The notes under the pieces: generated by a model
The model's database searches: none
Seen by the model: the letters and a program-made list of their open reading frames with translations, nothing else
Told to the model about the DNA's origin: nothing
Shown here: in pieces, positions 1 through 8,524 of the stretch
Layout: every line of letters starts with the position of its first letter
Position numbering within the stretch: position 1 is the first letter of the stretch
Program-made: the position numbers and the translations under genes
Origin: Phytohabitans houttuyneae
GTDB lineage: Bacteria; Actinomycetota; Actinomycetes; Mycobacteriales; Micromonosporaceae
Length of the DNA stretch: 64,000 bases
Reading direction: 5' to 3'
Assembly: GCF_011764425.1 (NCBI RefSeq)
Contig: NZ_BLPF01000002.1
Location: forward strand, 310,001-374,000

Positions 1-212
1 TCGACCCGGATCCCGTCGACGGTGACCGTGCCGGTGCTCGGCCGGTCCAGCCCGGCCACCAGGTTGAGCAGCGTCGACTTGCCGCTGCCGGACGGGCCGA
101 GGACCGCCACAGCCTCGCCGGGCGCGACGCTCAACGACACCTCACGGAGTGCCGGCGGTCCTTCGTCGTACTTGCGTGTCACCTCGTGCAGTTCGATCAG
201 CGGTGCGGTCAT
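1..212 (-). CDS. ABC transporter ATP-binding protein, N-terminal part (cut by window edge)
   Basis: Read on the minus strand, the first ~70 residues of a MacB/LolD-type ABC ATPase are visible. A short leader is followed by '[20 protein letters not shown]' and the Walker A motif GPSGSGKST with '[14 protein letters not shown]' after it. The signature motif and Walker B lie beyond the window. The start is the ATG at 212, preceded by a GGGGAG ribosome site 1-2 bases upstream of ideal spacing. It should hydrolyse ATP to drive an FtsX-type permease, probably encoded further left. It diverges from the sensor kinase at 418, so that two-component system may control it, as is common for this transporter class (inference). 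Confidence 0.88.
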   Translation of the reverse strand, partial: MTAPLIELHEVTRKYDEGPPALREVSLSVAPGEAVAVLGPSGSGKSTLLNLVAGLDRPSTGTVTVDGIRV

Positions 213-417
213 CTCCCCGTCTCCTCACTCGCTCGTGGTTCGGCGGCGCTGACGCTATGGCCGGGGACGAATCGCGCACATCGCCAGCGGGAGGCATATT
301 CGGTACCCCATCGGGATGAGCGGTCGTGGCGTCATCCTTGCGATGTAGGCGTGCGATGTACGGCCGCCGCTCGCGCAGCGGATGCCGCCGGGCCGGCCCG
401 GTGGAGAGAATGAGCAG

Positions 418-1741
418 ATGACGGGGCGTGCGGTGGCCATGCGGCTGCGGGCTGGCATCCGGTCGCTGACGCGTCCGGTCGGCCCGCTGCCGCCGTTGTC
501 GCGGCGGGGCAGGCGTTCGACGTGCTCCTGGCGCTGGGGCTGGGTCTGCTCGCGATCCAGGCGGGCGACACCGGATCCGGCGACCGGCGGTCGATCACCC
601 ACATGGAGATCCAGTCGGCGGAGCGCATGCGCCTGCTGCCGGAGCGTGCCGAGCCGGTGTGGCCGCCGTTCCTGCCGGTCGAAGACGACGGGAGTGGCTG
701 GACGGCGGTGCTGCTGCTGTTGGTCGCGTTGCCGCTGGTGCTGCGCCGCCGGTACCCCTCGGTGTGCTCTGGTCCTTGCTGGCGATGGCCGTGATCGTCA
801 GCGACAACCCGGCCGCGCTGCGGTTGTCGTTCTTCGCCTGTGTGATCGCCGGCTACAGTGCGGCCGTCTTCAGCCCGTACAAGGTGCCGGCCCTGGCCAG
901 CCTGCCGCTGGCGGCGGTCATGCACGCCGGGCTGCAGTCGGATGCCAGCTCGGTGTCGGGCAGCGCCGTGCCGTTCCTGATCCTGCTGCCGATCGCGGTG
1001 GCGGCCGAGGGCCTGCGGCGGTGGAAACAGCACGCGGACGACGGCCGGGCGCGGATGTCGGCGATGGAACACGAGCAGATCGAGGCGCTGCGCCGGGCGA
1101 CCGAGCTGGAGCGTGCCCGGATCGCGCGGGAGCTGCACGACGTGGTGACCCACAACGTCAGCGTGATGGTGATCCAGGCCGGCGCCGCCCGGAAGGTCAT
1201 GGAGGCCACCCCCGAGGAGGCGCGGGCGGCGCTGCTCGCGGTCGAGGCCAGCGGCCGGGCGGCGATGACGGAGCTGCGGCAGGTGATGGGGCTGCTGACG
1301 ATGGACGGCGACGCCGGCCGGCGGGGCGAGGCCGACCTGGCGCCGCAGCCGACGCTCGACGGGCTGGACGCGCTGGTGGTGCGGATGCGCGACTCCGGGG
1401 TCGCGGTCGACTTCGAAATGCGCGGGCAGCGCGCGCCGCTGCCGTCCGGCGTCGAGCTGACCGTGTACCGGCTGGTGCAGGAGGCGCTGACGAACACCGT
1501 GAAACACGCGGCCGGCGCGTCCGTGCGCGTGCTCGTCGAGTACGCCGCGGACCACGTGCGGGTCGAGGTCACCGACACCGGCGGCCGGCCGGGCGCGACC
1601 GCCGGTACCGGCACCGGGCGGGGGCTGATCGGGCTGCGGGAGCGGCTGTCGGTCTACGGTGGCACTCTGCAGGCGGGCCCGCGGCTGACCGGTGGGTACC
1701 GTGTCCAGGCTCGGATTCCGGTGGAGGTGGGCACAGCGTGA
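418..1741 (+). CDS. Sensor histidine kinase (NarL/DesK type), broken by two apparent frameshifts
   Basis: Membrane-bound sensor that should autophosphorylate on His and pass phosphate to the regulator at 1738. The sequence shows an N-terminal membrane region, the HisKA_3 box 'RIARELHDVVTHNVSVMV' and a HATPase domain with N-box 'EALTNTVKHAAG' and 'GRGLIGLRERL'. The reading is continuous only in three pieces: 418 to about 506, about 510 to 755, and about 758 to 1741. Joining them needs one extra G in the run at 506-509 and one extra C in the run at 755-758. The repaired join 'RRG/QAFDVLLALGLGLL' and 'RRRYP/LGVLWSLLAM' reads like a normal kinase. ATG 418 follows GGAGAG at 402-407. The stop overlaps the next start as GTGA. 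It is either a true pseudogene or, more likely given the same pattern elsewhere, a sequence error. Confidence 0.82.
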
Positions 1742-2397
1742 CCGCGGCGCTGCGGGTGGTGGTCGCCGACGACCAGGCGCTGGTCCGGGCCGGGTTCCGG
1801 ATGATCTTGACCGCCGACGGTATCGAGGTGGTCGCCGAGGCGACGACCGGGCTCGAGGCCGTGGACGCCGTGCAGCGGCACCGGCCCGACGTGGTGCTGA
1901 TGGACATCCGGATGCCCCAGATGGACGGCCTCGCGGCCACCCGACAGATCCTGACCGGCGCCGGCGAGGCACCCCGCATCATCATGCTCACGACCTTCGA
2001 CCTCGACCAGTACGTGTACGCGGCGCTGAGTGCCGGGGCCAGCGGCTTCCTGCTCAAGGACGTCACTCCGGAGCAGCTCGTGGGCGCGGTCCGGCTGGTC
2101 CGCAACGGCGACGCGCTGCTGGCGCCGGCGATCACCCGCCGCCTGGTGCAACGGTTTGCCCAGCAGGACCCCGAACCGCCGACCATCCACCGGGACCTGG
2201 CCGCGCTGACCCCGCGCGAGCTGGAGGTGCTCGGCCTGCTGGCCGAGGGCCTGAGCAACGCCGAGCTCGCCGGCCGCCTGCACCTGTCCGAGGCGACCGT
2301 GAAGACACACGTCGCCCGGATCCTGGCCAAGCTCGGCCTGCGCGACCGCGTCCAGGCGGTCGTCGTCGCGTACCGCACCGGCCTGGTCGCCCCTTAG
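1738..2397 (+). CDS. LuxR/NarL-type response regulator
   Basis: Cytoplasmic DNA-binding partner of the preceding kinase, about 219 residues. The receiver domain has the acidic pair in 'VVVADDQALVRAGF', the phospho-acceptor Asp in 'VVLMDIRMPQMDG', the Thr in 'IIMLTTFD' and the Lys in 'FLLKDVTP'. The C-terminal LuxR helix-turn-helix is 'LTPRELEVLGLLAEGLSNAELAG' followed by 'ATVKTHVARILAKLGL'. The GTG start overlaps the kinase stop by four bases, so translation is coupled. The probable target is the divergent ABC transporter at the window's left end. Confidence 0.95.
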   Translation: MTAALRVVVADDQALVRAGFRMILTADGIEVVAEATTGLEAVDAVQRHRPDVVLMDIRMPQMDGLAATRQILTGAGEAPRIIMLTTFDLDQYVYAALSAGASGFLLKDVTPEQLVGAVRLVRNGDALLAPAITRRLVQRFAQQDPEPPTIHRDLAALTPRELEVLGLLAEGLSNAELAGRLHLSEATVKTHVARILAKLGLRDRVQAVVVAYRTGLVAP

Positions 2398-2400
2398 GAT
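2395..2400 (+). promoter_or_regulatory. Candidate -10 box of a leaderless promoter (TAGGAT)
   Basis: TAGGAT ends exactly 6 bases before the GTG at 2407 and overlaps the stop codon of the preceding regulator. There is no Shine-Dalgarno site before 2407. TANNNT at 6-7 bases from the start codon is the classic layout of leaderless actinobacterial transcripts, and it recurs five more times in this window. Confidence 0.55.
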
Positions 2401-2406
2401 CGCGGC

Positions 2407-3387
2407 GTGATCCAGCTGCGGATGGGCGTGGCCGACGTGGCCCGAACGCGGTTCGGGTACTCGCCGCTGGCCGAGGTGGTGCAAAGCCTGTACCAGCTGT
2501 CGTCGCCGCGGGTCGCCGCGCTGCACCGGCCCTGGTGGGAGGCGACGCGCGGCGGCCTGGGCGGCGTCGACATGCCGCTGCTGCGCGCCGTGTTGCCGGC
2601 CGGCGCGTTCGTGGCCGACTTCCTGTTCGCGGCGGCCAGCCACCCCGGCGGCATCGACGAGCAGCTGCGCCTGGTGGCCGAGGCCGACGTGGCGGCGATC
2701 CGCGCGGACGTGGAGGCGGTGTGGGGGCGCGAGCCGCTGCCGGGACCGGCCCGGGAGCTGATCGCGGAGGGCTCCGCCGGTGCGCGCCGGCTGGCGGAGG
2801 TGTTGCGGCGCTACTGGACGGTGGCGATCGAGCCGCACTGGCCGAGGCTGCGCGCCGTGCTGGAAGACGACCTCGCCTACCGCGCGGCGCAGCTGACCAC
2901 CGGCGGTGTCGACGCGCTGCTGTCCGACCTGCATCCGGAGGTCAGCGTGCGCGGTGACGTGCTGCGGATCGACAAGCCGCGGCACACGGTGGACCACGAC
3001 CTTGCCGGCGACGGGCTGAGGCTGGTGCCGTCGGTGTTCGCCTGGCCGCGACTGATGGTGGACAAGGCGCCCGGCCGGGCCGCGACGCTCGTGTACGCCT
3101 GTCGCGGGGTCGGCCGGCTGTGGGGACGCGACGCCGACAACGCCGGCTGCGACGACGGGGCGTTGGGTGCGCTGCTGGGGCAGAGCCGCGCGGCGATCCT
3201 TGACTGCCTGGCGCTGCCGAAGTCGACCACCGAGCTCGCCGGCGAGCTGGGGCAGAGCCCGCCCTCGGTGAGCTTCCACCTGTCGGTGCTGCGGCGCAGC
3301 GGCCTTGTGACGTCATGGCGTTCCGGGCGGCGGGTGCTGTACCGGCGCACCCACCTCGCCGACGAACTCGTCGCCGCCAGCGACTGA
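2407..3387 (+). CDS. ArsR-family winged-helix regulator (DUF5937-type)
   Basis: A 326-residue protein with a long N-terminal region of the type found in actinobacterial ArsR-like regulators ('FGYSPLAEVVQSLYQLSSPRV'). The C-terminal ArsR helix-turn-helix is at about residues 255-315 ('ILDCLALPKSTTELAGELGQ', then 'PSVSFHLSVLRRSGLV' and 'GRRVLYRRT'). No metal-binding Cys/His cluster stands out, so the effector is unknown. It starts at GTG 2407, 9 bases after the two-component regulator, with its own probable leaderless promoter. Its last five codons are the first unit of a 15-bp tandem repeat. Role inferred: local repressor. Confidence 0.85.
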   Translation: MIQLRMGVADVARTRFGYSPLAEVVQSLYQLSSPRVAALHRPWWEATRGGLGGVDMPLLRAVLPAGAFVADFLFAAASHPGGIDEQLRLVAEADVAAIRADVEAVWGREPLPGPARELIAEGSAGARRLAEVLRRYWTVAIEPHWPRLRAVLEDDLAYRAAQLTTGGVDALLSDLHPEVSVRGDVLRIDKPRHTVDHDLAGDGLRLVPSVFAWPRLMVDKAPGRAATLVYACRGVGRLWGRDADNAGCDDGALGALLGQSRAAILDCLALPKSTTELAGELGQSPPSVSFHLSVLRRSGLVTSWRSGRRVLYRRTHLADELVAASD

Positions 3388-3462
3388 GCCGCCAGCGACG
3401 GAGCCGGCACCGACCAAGCCGCCAACGACCAAGCCGGCACCGACCAAGCCGCCAACGACTGA
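3373..3462 (+). repeat. 15-bp tandem repeat, six units, beginning inside the ArsR gene
   Basis: Six consecutive 15-base units based on GCCGSCAVCGACYRA. The first unit, 3373-3387, encodes the last residues and stop of the ArsR protein (A-A-S-D-stop). Units 2-5 carry GGA or CAA in place of the stop, and unit 6 again ends in an in-frame TGA at 3460-3462. Loss of the first stop would therefore add 25 residues of a pentad repeat. Replication slippage is the likely origin. Confidence 0.85.
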
Positions 3463-3551
3463 GCCGGATTCCACCACCGTCGAATCGTTGGCTGCCCGCC
3501 GCGGGCTTGCCACGGTGGTACCGCATGAACGGCCGACCCTCGGGAGGAATC

Positions 3552-4805
3552 GTGCGGACCGGAACCAGCCGTCGTAGTCTCATCGCCGCCGCGGGCGCCG
3601 CCGCGGTGCCGCTCGCCTGGGCCTCGCCCGCCTCCGCCGAACCCGGCGTGGCGCTGCCGCCGGCCACGACGGAGGTAACCCCGCTGCGGCTCGCGGTCTC
3701 CGACGACGCCCTCCGCGACCTGCGGCGCCGCCTGGCCGCGACCCGCTTTCCGGAGCGGGAGACCGTCGCGGACGGGTCGCAGGGCGCGCCGCTGCAGCGG
3801 GTACGCGCGCTGGTCGAGCACTGGCGCTCCCGGTACGACTGGCGCCGGGTCGAGGCTCGGCTCAACGGGTTCGGCCAGTTCCGTACCCGGATCGACGGGT
3901 TGGGTATCCACTTCCTGCACGTGCGGTCGCGGCACCCGAACGCGATGCCGGTGGTCCTCACCCACGGCTGGCCCGGCTCGGTGGTGGAGTTTCTCGACGT
4001 GATCGGGGCGTTGACCGATCCCACCGCGTCCGGTGGCAGTGCGGCGGACGCCTTCCACGTCGTGGTGCCGTCGCTGCCGGGCTTCGGCTTCTCCGACCGG
4101 CCGGCCGCGACCGGCTGGAACGTGCCCCGCATCGCCAACGCGTGGGGCCAGCTGATGGCCCGCCTCGGCTACCGCCGGTGGCTGGCACAGGGCGGCGACT
4201 TCGGCAGCGTGGTGACGCACGAGCTGGCCAAGCTCGGGCCTGCCGGCCTCGCCGGGGTCCACCTCAACTTCTTCCCGATATTCCAACCGCCGGCCGGCGA
4301 CCCGCCAACCCCGGAGGAACAGGCGTCGCTGGACCAGCTGCGGCGGTTCTTCGACGACGGCGCCGGGTTCATCTACCAGCAGTCGACCCGACCCCAGACC
4401 ATCGGGTACGCGCTCGCGGACTCGCCGGCCGGGCAGGCCGCCTGGATCTTCGAGAAGTTTCTGGAGTGGACAGACAGCGACGGCGACCCCGAGCAGCTGC
4501 TCGGCGTCGACCGGATCCTCGACGACATCATGCTGTACTGGCTGCCCGGCACCGGCGCCTCCTCCGCCCGCATCTACTGGGAGGACGCGCGCACCGCCGC
4601 CACGCCCAACGACTTCCGGGTACCGGTCGGGTTCACCACCTTCCCTGGCGAAATCATCCCCACGCCGCGCGTCTGGGCCGAACGCGTCTACAAGTCCCAG
4701 CTGATCTACTACAACAAAGCGGACCGTGGCGGGCACTTCGCCGCATTCGAGCAACCCGCCATCTTCACCGACGAGCTGCGCGCCTTCGCCCGCCTGCTGC
4801 GCTGA
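3552..4805 (+). CDS. Exported epoxide hydrolase (alpha/beta hydrolase, EHN family)
   Basis: Converts epoxides to diols; substrate unknown. The protein (417 residues) opens with a Tat-type signal, 'TSRRSLIAAAGAAAVPL' ending in 'ASPASA', so it is probably exported folded. The N-terminal EHN domain follows (about residues 38-140). The alpha/beta-hydrolase core has the oxyanion motif HGWPGS (His about 138), the nucleophile elbow QGGDFGS (Asp about 216) and the catalytic His in 'GGHFAAFEQP' (about 395). GTG 3552 is chosen because GGAGG sits at 3544-3548 and it gives a clean Tat signal. An upstream ATG at 3525 is in frame but has no site and would bury the signal. Spacing to neighbours suggests a single-gene unit. 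Confidence 0.9.
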   Translation: MRTGTSRRSLIAAAGAAAVPLAWASPASAEPGVALPPATTEVTPLRLAVSDDALRDLRRRLAATRFPERETVADGSQGAPLQRVRALVEHWRSRYDWRRVEARLNGFGQFRTRIDGLGIHFLHVRSRHPNAMPVVLTHGWPGSVVEFLDVIGALTDPTASGGSAADAFHVVVPSLPGFGFSDRPAATGWNVPRIANAWGQLMARLGYRRWLAQGGDFGSVVTHELAKLGPAGLAGVHLNFFPIFQPPAGDPPTPEEQASLDQLRRFFDDGAGFIYQQSTRPQTIGYALADSPAGQAAWIFEKFLEWTDSDGDPEQLLGVDRILDDIMLYWLPGTGASSARIYWEDARTAATPNDFRVPVGFTTFPGEIIPTPRVWAERVYKSQLIYYNKADRGGHFAAFEQPAIFTDELRAFARLLR

Positions 4806-4839
4806 ATCGCGGCCGCCGCGGGGGATGGTGGCGGCTTCC

Positions 4840-4845
4840 TACGCT
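4840..4845 (+). promoter_or_regulatory. Candidate leaderless -10 box (TACGCT)
   Basis: TACGCT is followed by six bases and the ATG at 4852. The absence of a ribosome site near that ATG supports a leaderless transcript. The alternative ATG at 4825 also lacks one. Confidence 0.5.
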
Positions 4846-4851
4846 GTGGGC

Positions 4852-5571
4852 ATGCAGCTGACCGAGATGAGCGTCATGGGGTTTCGGACCTCGGTCACGG
4901 TGTTTCGGCGGCCCGCCGGTGGGCTGCGCTGGGTGATCATCCCGACCATCCACATGGGGCACGCCGACTACTACTGGGCGATCTGGCAGCGGCTGCGCTC
5001 CTGCCAGGCCGTCATCGCCGAGATCTGGGACGGGCCCAGCTCGACCGGGATGGCGTACGCCAACGCGATGCGCCTTGCCCGCCAGCGAGCCAGTCGTGAC
5101 CTGGTGCCGCAGGACATCGACTACGGCGCCCTCGGCGTGCCAATCATCTTTCCCGACGAGTACCTGGCGCCGGAAGCCGACCCGGACCGCCGGATGTCGC
5201 GCGAGGAGCGGCTGACGGCGACCGTGATGACGCCGATCCTCGCGCTGCACATGGCGCTGACGGGCGACGGCGACTGGCTCGGCAGCATCCCGCTCGACAT
5301 CTACGACAACACCGAGTTTCGCAAGGGCGAGGACGACCGCAAGCGGGAAGGCCTGCTGCTGGACGTGATGCGGGAGATCGACGGCGAGTTCGCCGCCGAG
5401 GACATGGAGGTGGCCGTCGTCTTCGGGGCGGCGCACATGCCGACGGTCGTCCAGGAGCTGACCAGCCAGCGCTACCGGGTGATGCCGGGCGCGCAGTGGC
5501 TGACCGCTATCGACTTCGACGAGCCGCCGTACATGCGCAAGCCGCCGCTGGACGGGTGGATGGACTGGTAG
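4852..5571 (+). CDS. TraB/GumN-like domain protein
   Basis: A 239-residue protein of unknown activity. The N-terminal 'IIPTIHMGHADYYWAIWQRL' and the C-terminal 'VAVVFGAAHMPTVVQEL' match the paired His motifs of the TraB/PrgY/GumN superfamily (a possible metal-dependent hydrolase fold). Family assignment rests on these two motifs and on the alpha/beta pattern between them. There is no signal peptide or membrane segment, so it is probably cytoplasmic. ATG 4852 is preferred to ATG 4825 because a TACGCT box sits six bases before it. Confidence 0.62.
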   Translation: MQLTEMSVMGFRTSVTVFRRPAGGLRWVIIPTIHMGHADYYWAIWQRLRSCQAVIAEIWDGPSSTGMAYANAMRLARQRASRDLVPQDIDYGALGVPIIFPDEYLAPEADPDRRMSREERLTATVMTPILALHMALTGDGDWLGSIPLDIYDNTEFRKGEDDRKREGLLLDVMREIDGEFAAEDMEVAVVFGAAHMPTVVQELTSQRYRVMPGAQWLTAIDFDEPPYMRKPPLDGWMDW

Positions 5572-5601
5572 TCCACAGTGGGCGCCCCTCATCGCCGCTG
5601 C

Positions 5602-5607
5602 TACGGT
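5602..5607 (+). promoter_or_regulatory. Candidate leaderless -10 box (TACGGT)
   Basis: TACGGT is followed by seven bases and the ATG at 5615, the same arrangement as at 4840 and 40711. No Shine-Dalgarno site is present. Confidence 0.5.
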
Positions 5608-5614
5608 GACCGCC

Positions 5615-6043
5615 ATGCAGGACGCCGCACCGATCGATGCGTGGCTCACACACTGGCTGACGGCGCGTGAGCAAGGGTTTCCCGAGTGGTCCGCCGCCAC
5701 CGGCCGCGCCGCCGACCTCGACTTCAGCCCGGAGTCGTTGCTGGCACTCGAGCAGGTCGTCCGGCACCGGACTCCCACCAAGCAGGCCCTGCACGATCCG
5801 GCCCACGCAGACTTCGTGCAGGGTGCGATCTGGTACCTCGGCGAGGTCGCCTGCCGCCATCGCTACGCACAGTGGCGTTACCACCCCGACCTCACCGGCC
5901 GGAGCAAAAACCCGTACGTGGGCCGGCCGTTCGTCCAACAGGACGGCGACGGAAACGACGCGATACCGCTGCTCGAGCTGCAGGCCGCTGTCCTGTCCGG
6001 CGAGTCGGGAGTACTCGTGGAGCGGTTCGAGGTGTTCGACTAG
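5615..6043 (+). CDS. Hypothetical protein, 142 residues
   Basis: I do not recognise a family. The product is soluble and rich in Trp, Tyr and His (for example 'AWLTHWLTAREQGFPEW' and 'GAIWYLGEVACRHRYAQWRY'), with no signal peptide, membrane segment or obvious catalytic motif. Codon usage and third-position G+C look like a real gene. ATG 5615 is chosen over GTG 5606 because of the leaderless -10 box at 5602. The stop overlaps that of the convergent MMPL gene by four bases. Confidence 0.6.
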   Translation: MQDAAPIDAWLTHWLTAREQGFPEWSAATGRAADLDFSPESLLALEQVVRHRTPTKQALHDPAHADFVQGAIWYLGEVACRHRYAQWRYHPDLTGRSKNPYVGRPFVQQDGDGNDAIPLLELQAAVLSGESGVLVERFEVFD

Positions 6044-8280
6044 ACCGGCGCCCGGGCGGCCGGGATCGGCGCGGCCACCGGCTCCGGGCTGCGGGCTGGC
6101 GGGGCAAACCAGCGCTCGTGCAGCCGGCGCAGCGGCGCGGGCGCCCACCAGTTCCACTCGCCGAGCAGGTTCATCAGCGCCGGCAGGAGCAGGCCGCGGA
6201 CGACCGTGACGTCCAGCAGCAGCGCGACCGCCATCGCGAAGCCGATCTCCTTGACCGCGACGAGGTCGCCGAGCAGGAAGCCGAGGAACACCACGCCGAT
6301 GCACAGCGCGGCGGCGGTGACCACCGGCCCTGACTTTTCGATGCCGGCGCGGACGGCGTGGTCGTTGGCCGGCGTGCGCCGTGGCGTGCGGCGGCGGGTG
6401 CGCCCGTCCCACTCCTCTTTGATCCGGGCGAGCAGGAACACCTCGTAGTCCATCGAGAGCCCGAACACGAACACGAACAGCAGGACGGGTGTGGTGAGGT
6501 CGATCGCGCCCCACGAGTCGAAGCCGAGCAACGCGTCGCCGACGCCCCACTGGAACACGACCACCAGCACGCCGAGCGTGGCGAGCAGGGTGAGCGCGTT
6601 CATCAGCAGCGCCTTGAGCGGCAGCACCAGCGAGCCGGTCAGCACGAACAGCAGCACCGTCGTGGACAGCAGGATGACCAGCAGCGCGATGGGAAACCGG
6701 TCGGCCACCGAGTCGCGGTAGTCGACAAGCTCCGCGGCGCCGCCGCCGACGAGCACCGGAAACGGCGGGTTCATCGCCCGGACCGCGCGTACGACGTCGC
6801 GGGAGGTCGGGCCGGCGGTCTCGCCCTCCGGCGTCACGTCGATGACGGCGGCCGGCGCGGTGATGTCGGGGCGCGGCTCGATCCGCAGCACGCCGTCGAG
6901 CGTGAGGAGCGCGTTCATGAAGTCGCGGACCGGGGCACCGGCCGGGTCGGCGTCGACCACCACGACGATCGGATCTGCCTGGCCGCCGCTGAAGTCGCGC
7001 TGTACCACCTCGTGCAGCCTGCGGGCCTCGGCCGAGGCGGGCAGCGCGCGGGCGTCGGAGTTTTCCAGGTTGACCGCGAAGACGAACGGCAGCGACAGCG
7101 CGAGAAGGCCGGCCGCGACGGCGAGCGCGACGGGCCCCGGCCGGCCCTGCGCGAACGCCGCGAGCCGCGCGAGCAGGCCGGGTCGGAACCCAGGCCCGGG
7201 CCCACCGTGGCGGCGCAGCCTGGCCGCGACCGCGCGGCGCAGCGCGATCACCCGGGTGGCGTCGTGGGGGCCGGGGATGCGGCGGTGCGTCACGGCGATG
7301 AGCGCGGGCACGGCGGTCAGGCCGGCCAGGGTGGCCAGCAGCACCGCGACCGCGCCGCCCAGCGCCATCGCGCCGAGCAGCGGTTCGGCGAACGCGTACA
7401 GGCCGAGCATCGCGGTGGCGACGGCGAGGCCGCAGATCAGCACGGTACGGCCGGCGGTCGCGGCGGTGCGGGCGACCAGCTCCGCGATCGGGGCGTCGGG
7501 GTCGGCCTCGCGCTCGTCCCGGAAGCGGGCGATCACCAGCAGCGCGTAGTCGACGGCGAGCCCGATGCCGAGCAGGGTGACCACGTTGACGGTGAACTCG
7601 CTGACGCCGGTGAGCGTGGTCAGCCCGAACAGGCCGAGCAGCGTCACCGACACCGTGGCGAGCGCGGCCGCGAGCGGGATCGCGCCGGCCACGAAGCCGC
7701 CGAGGGTCAGCACCAGCACGACAAGCAGGACGGCGATCGCGACCGACTCGCCGAAGGCCGCGTCCGCGATGGCCTGTTCGGCGAACGCGCGCTCCGCGAG
7801 CTTTTCGCCGCCGACCAACACTTCGGGCGCGTCGATGCGATGCAGCGCGCCGGCGACCGCGTCCTCCACCTGCTCCCGGCGCTCGTCCGGCAGGCCCCGC
7901 TCCAGCTCGACCCGGATCAGCGAACTGCGGTTGTCGGCGCCGATCCGCCCGCCCGCTGCGCCGTACAGGTCGTCGACCTCAGCGACACCATCCATCTCGC
8001 GGATCTCGCTTGTGACCGCCGTGATGTCGTCGACCAGCGCCTTGTCGAACACGTCCCGCCCGCCGACGACGGCGAGGACCAGCGGGCCCTCGGGCAGCAA
8101 CTGGTCGACCCGCCGCTCCGCGAGCTGCGACTCGGCGTCCGGCCGCAGGCTGCCGCTCGTGGTGAGCCGGTCGAAGACCTGGCCTCCCAGGACCAGCCCG
8201 GCGGCGATCAGGACGAGCCACGCGCCGAGCACCGGCCACCGCCAGCGAGCACACGAACGGCCGAGCGCAGCGCACCTCAC
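6040..8280 (-). CDS. MMPL/RND-family membrane transporter
   Basis: A 746-residue proton-driven exporter of the MmpL/HpnN type. It has an N-terminal helix ('WPVLGAWLVLIAAGLVLGG'), an extracytoplasmic domain, a block of about five helices, a central cytoplasmic stretch, a second helix ('GPVALAVAAGLLALSLPFV') with a second extracytoplasmic domain, and a final block of helices including 'FVFVFGLSMDYEVFLLARI', the typical MMPL signature. The pseudo-twofold repeat matches the family. The GTG at 8280 is chosen because it places the first helix about ten residues in; an in-frame ATG at 8355 would add 25 Arg/Pro-rich residues. The substrate is unknown, possibly lipids. It converges with the gene at 5615 and diverges from the secreted dehydrogenase at 8525. 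Confidence 0.9.
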   Translation of the reverse strand: MRCAALGRSCARWRWPVLGAWLVLIAAGLVLGGQVFDRLTTSGSLRPDAESQLAERRVDQLLPEGPLVLAVVGGRDVFDKALVDDITAVTSEIREMDGVAEVDDLYGAAGGRIGADNRSSLIRVELERGLPDERREQVEDAVAGALHRIDAPEVLVGGEKLAERAFAEQAIADAAFGESVAIAVLLVVLVLTLGGFVAGAIPLAAALATVSVTLLGLFGLTTLTGVSEFTVNVVTLLGIGLAVDYALLVIARFRDEREADPDAPIAELVARTAATAGRTVLICGLAVATAMLGLYAFAEPLLGAMALGGAVAVLLATLAGLTAVPALIAVTHRRIPGPHDATRVIALRRAVAARLRRHGGPGPGFRPGLLARLAAFAQGRPGPVALAVAAGLLALSLPFVFAVNLENSDARALPASAEARRLHEVVQRDFSGGQADPIVVVVDADPAGAPVRDFMNALLTLDGVLRIEPRPDITAPAAVIDVTPEGETAGPTSRDVVRAVRAMNPPFPVLVGGGAAELVDYRDSVADRFPIALLVILLSTTVLLFVLTGSLVLPLKALLMNALTLLATLGVLVVVFQWGVGDALLGFDSWGAIDLTTPVLLFVFVFGLSMDYEVFLLARIKEEWDGRTRRRTPRRTPANDHAVRAGIEKSGPVVTAAALCIGVVFLGFLLGDLVAVKEIGFAMAVALLLDVTVVRGLLLPALMNLLGEWNWWAPAPLRRLHERWFAPPARSPEPVAAPIPAARAPV

Positions 8281-8524
8281 CGGGGCATGCAAACACCTTC
8301 GCGTTGAGGGCGCCACCCCGCGTACGGGCGGCCGAGGCCGCCGATCGACGTGCATCGTCCGGACCGACGGACAGGTTTGGCCGATCGGCCGGCGGTGGAG
8401 TCGGACAGCCGACACTTGGCGATTCCGCGTCCCGTTACGATTCGCCGATCTTGCTGCCGTGAGGGGCGTCCGTCCCGCTCGAAACGCATGACTTGGGGTT
8501 CCGCGATTGGGGAGGGGAATGCCC

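Noticed and set aside
382-2397. One continuous open frame through the first kinase and its regulator, suggesting a fusion
   Set aside because: The kinase part of that frame is low-complexity Arg/Gly-rich; kinase motifs lie in another frame, and the regulator has its own GTG overlapping the kinase stop.
4808-4820. CGCGG-CCG-CCGCG hairpin after the epoxide hydrolase as a terminator
   Set aside because: Five-pair stem without a T tract in a G+C-rich region; such stems are frequent by chance.
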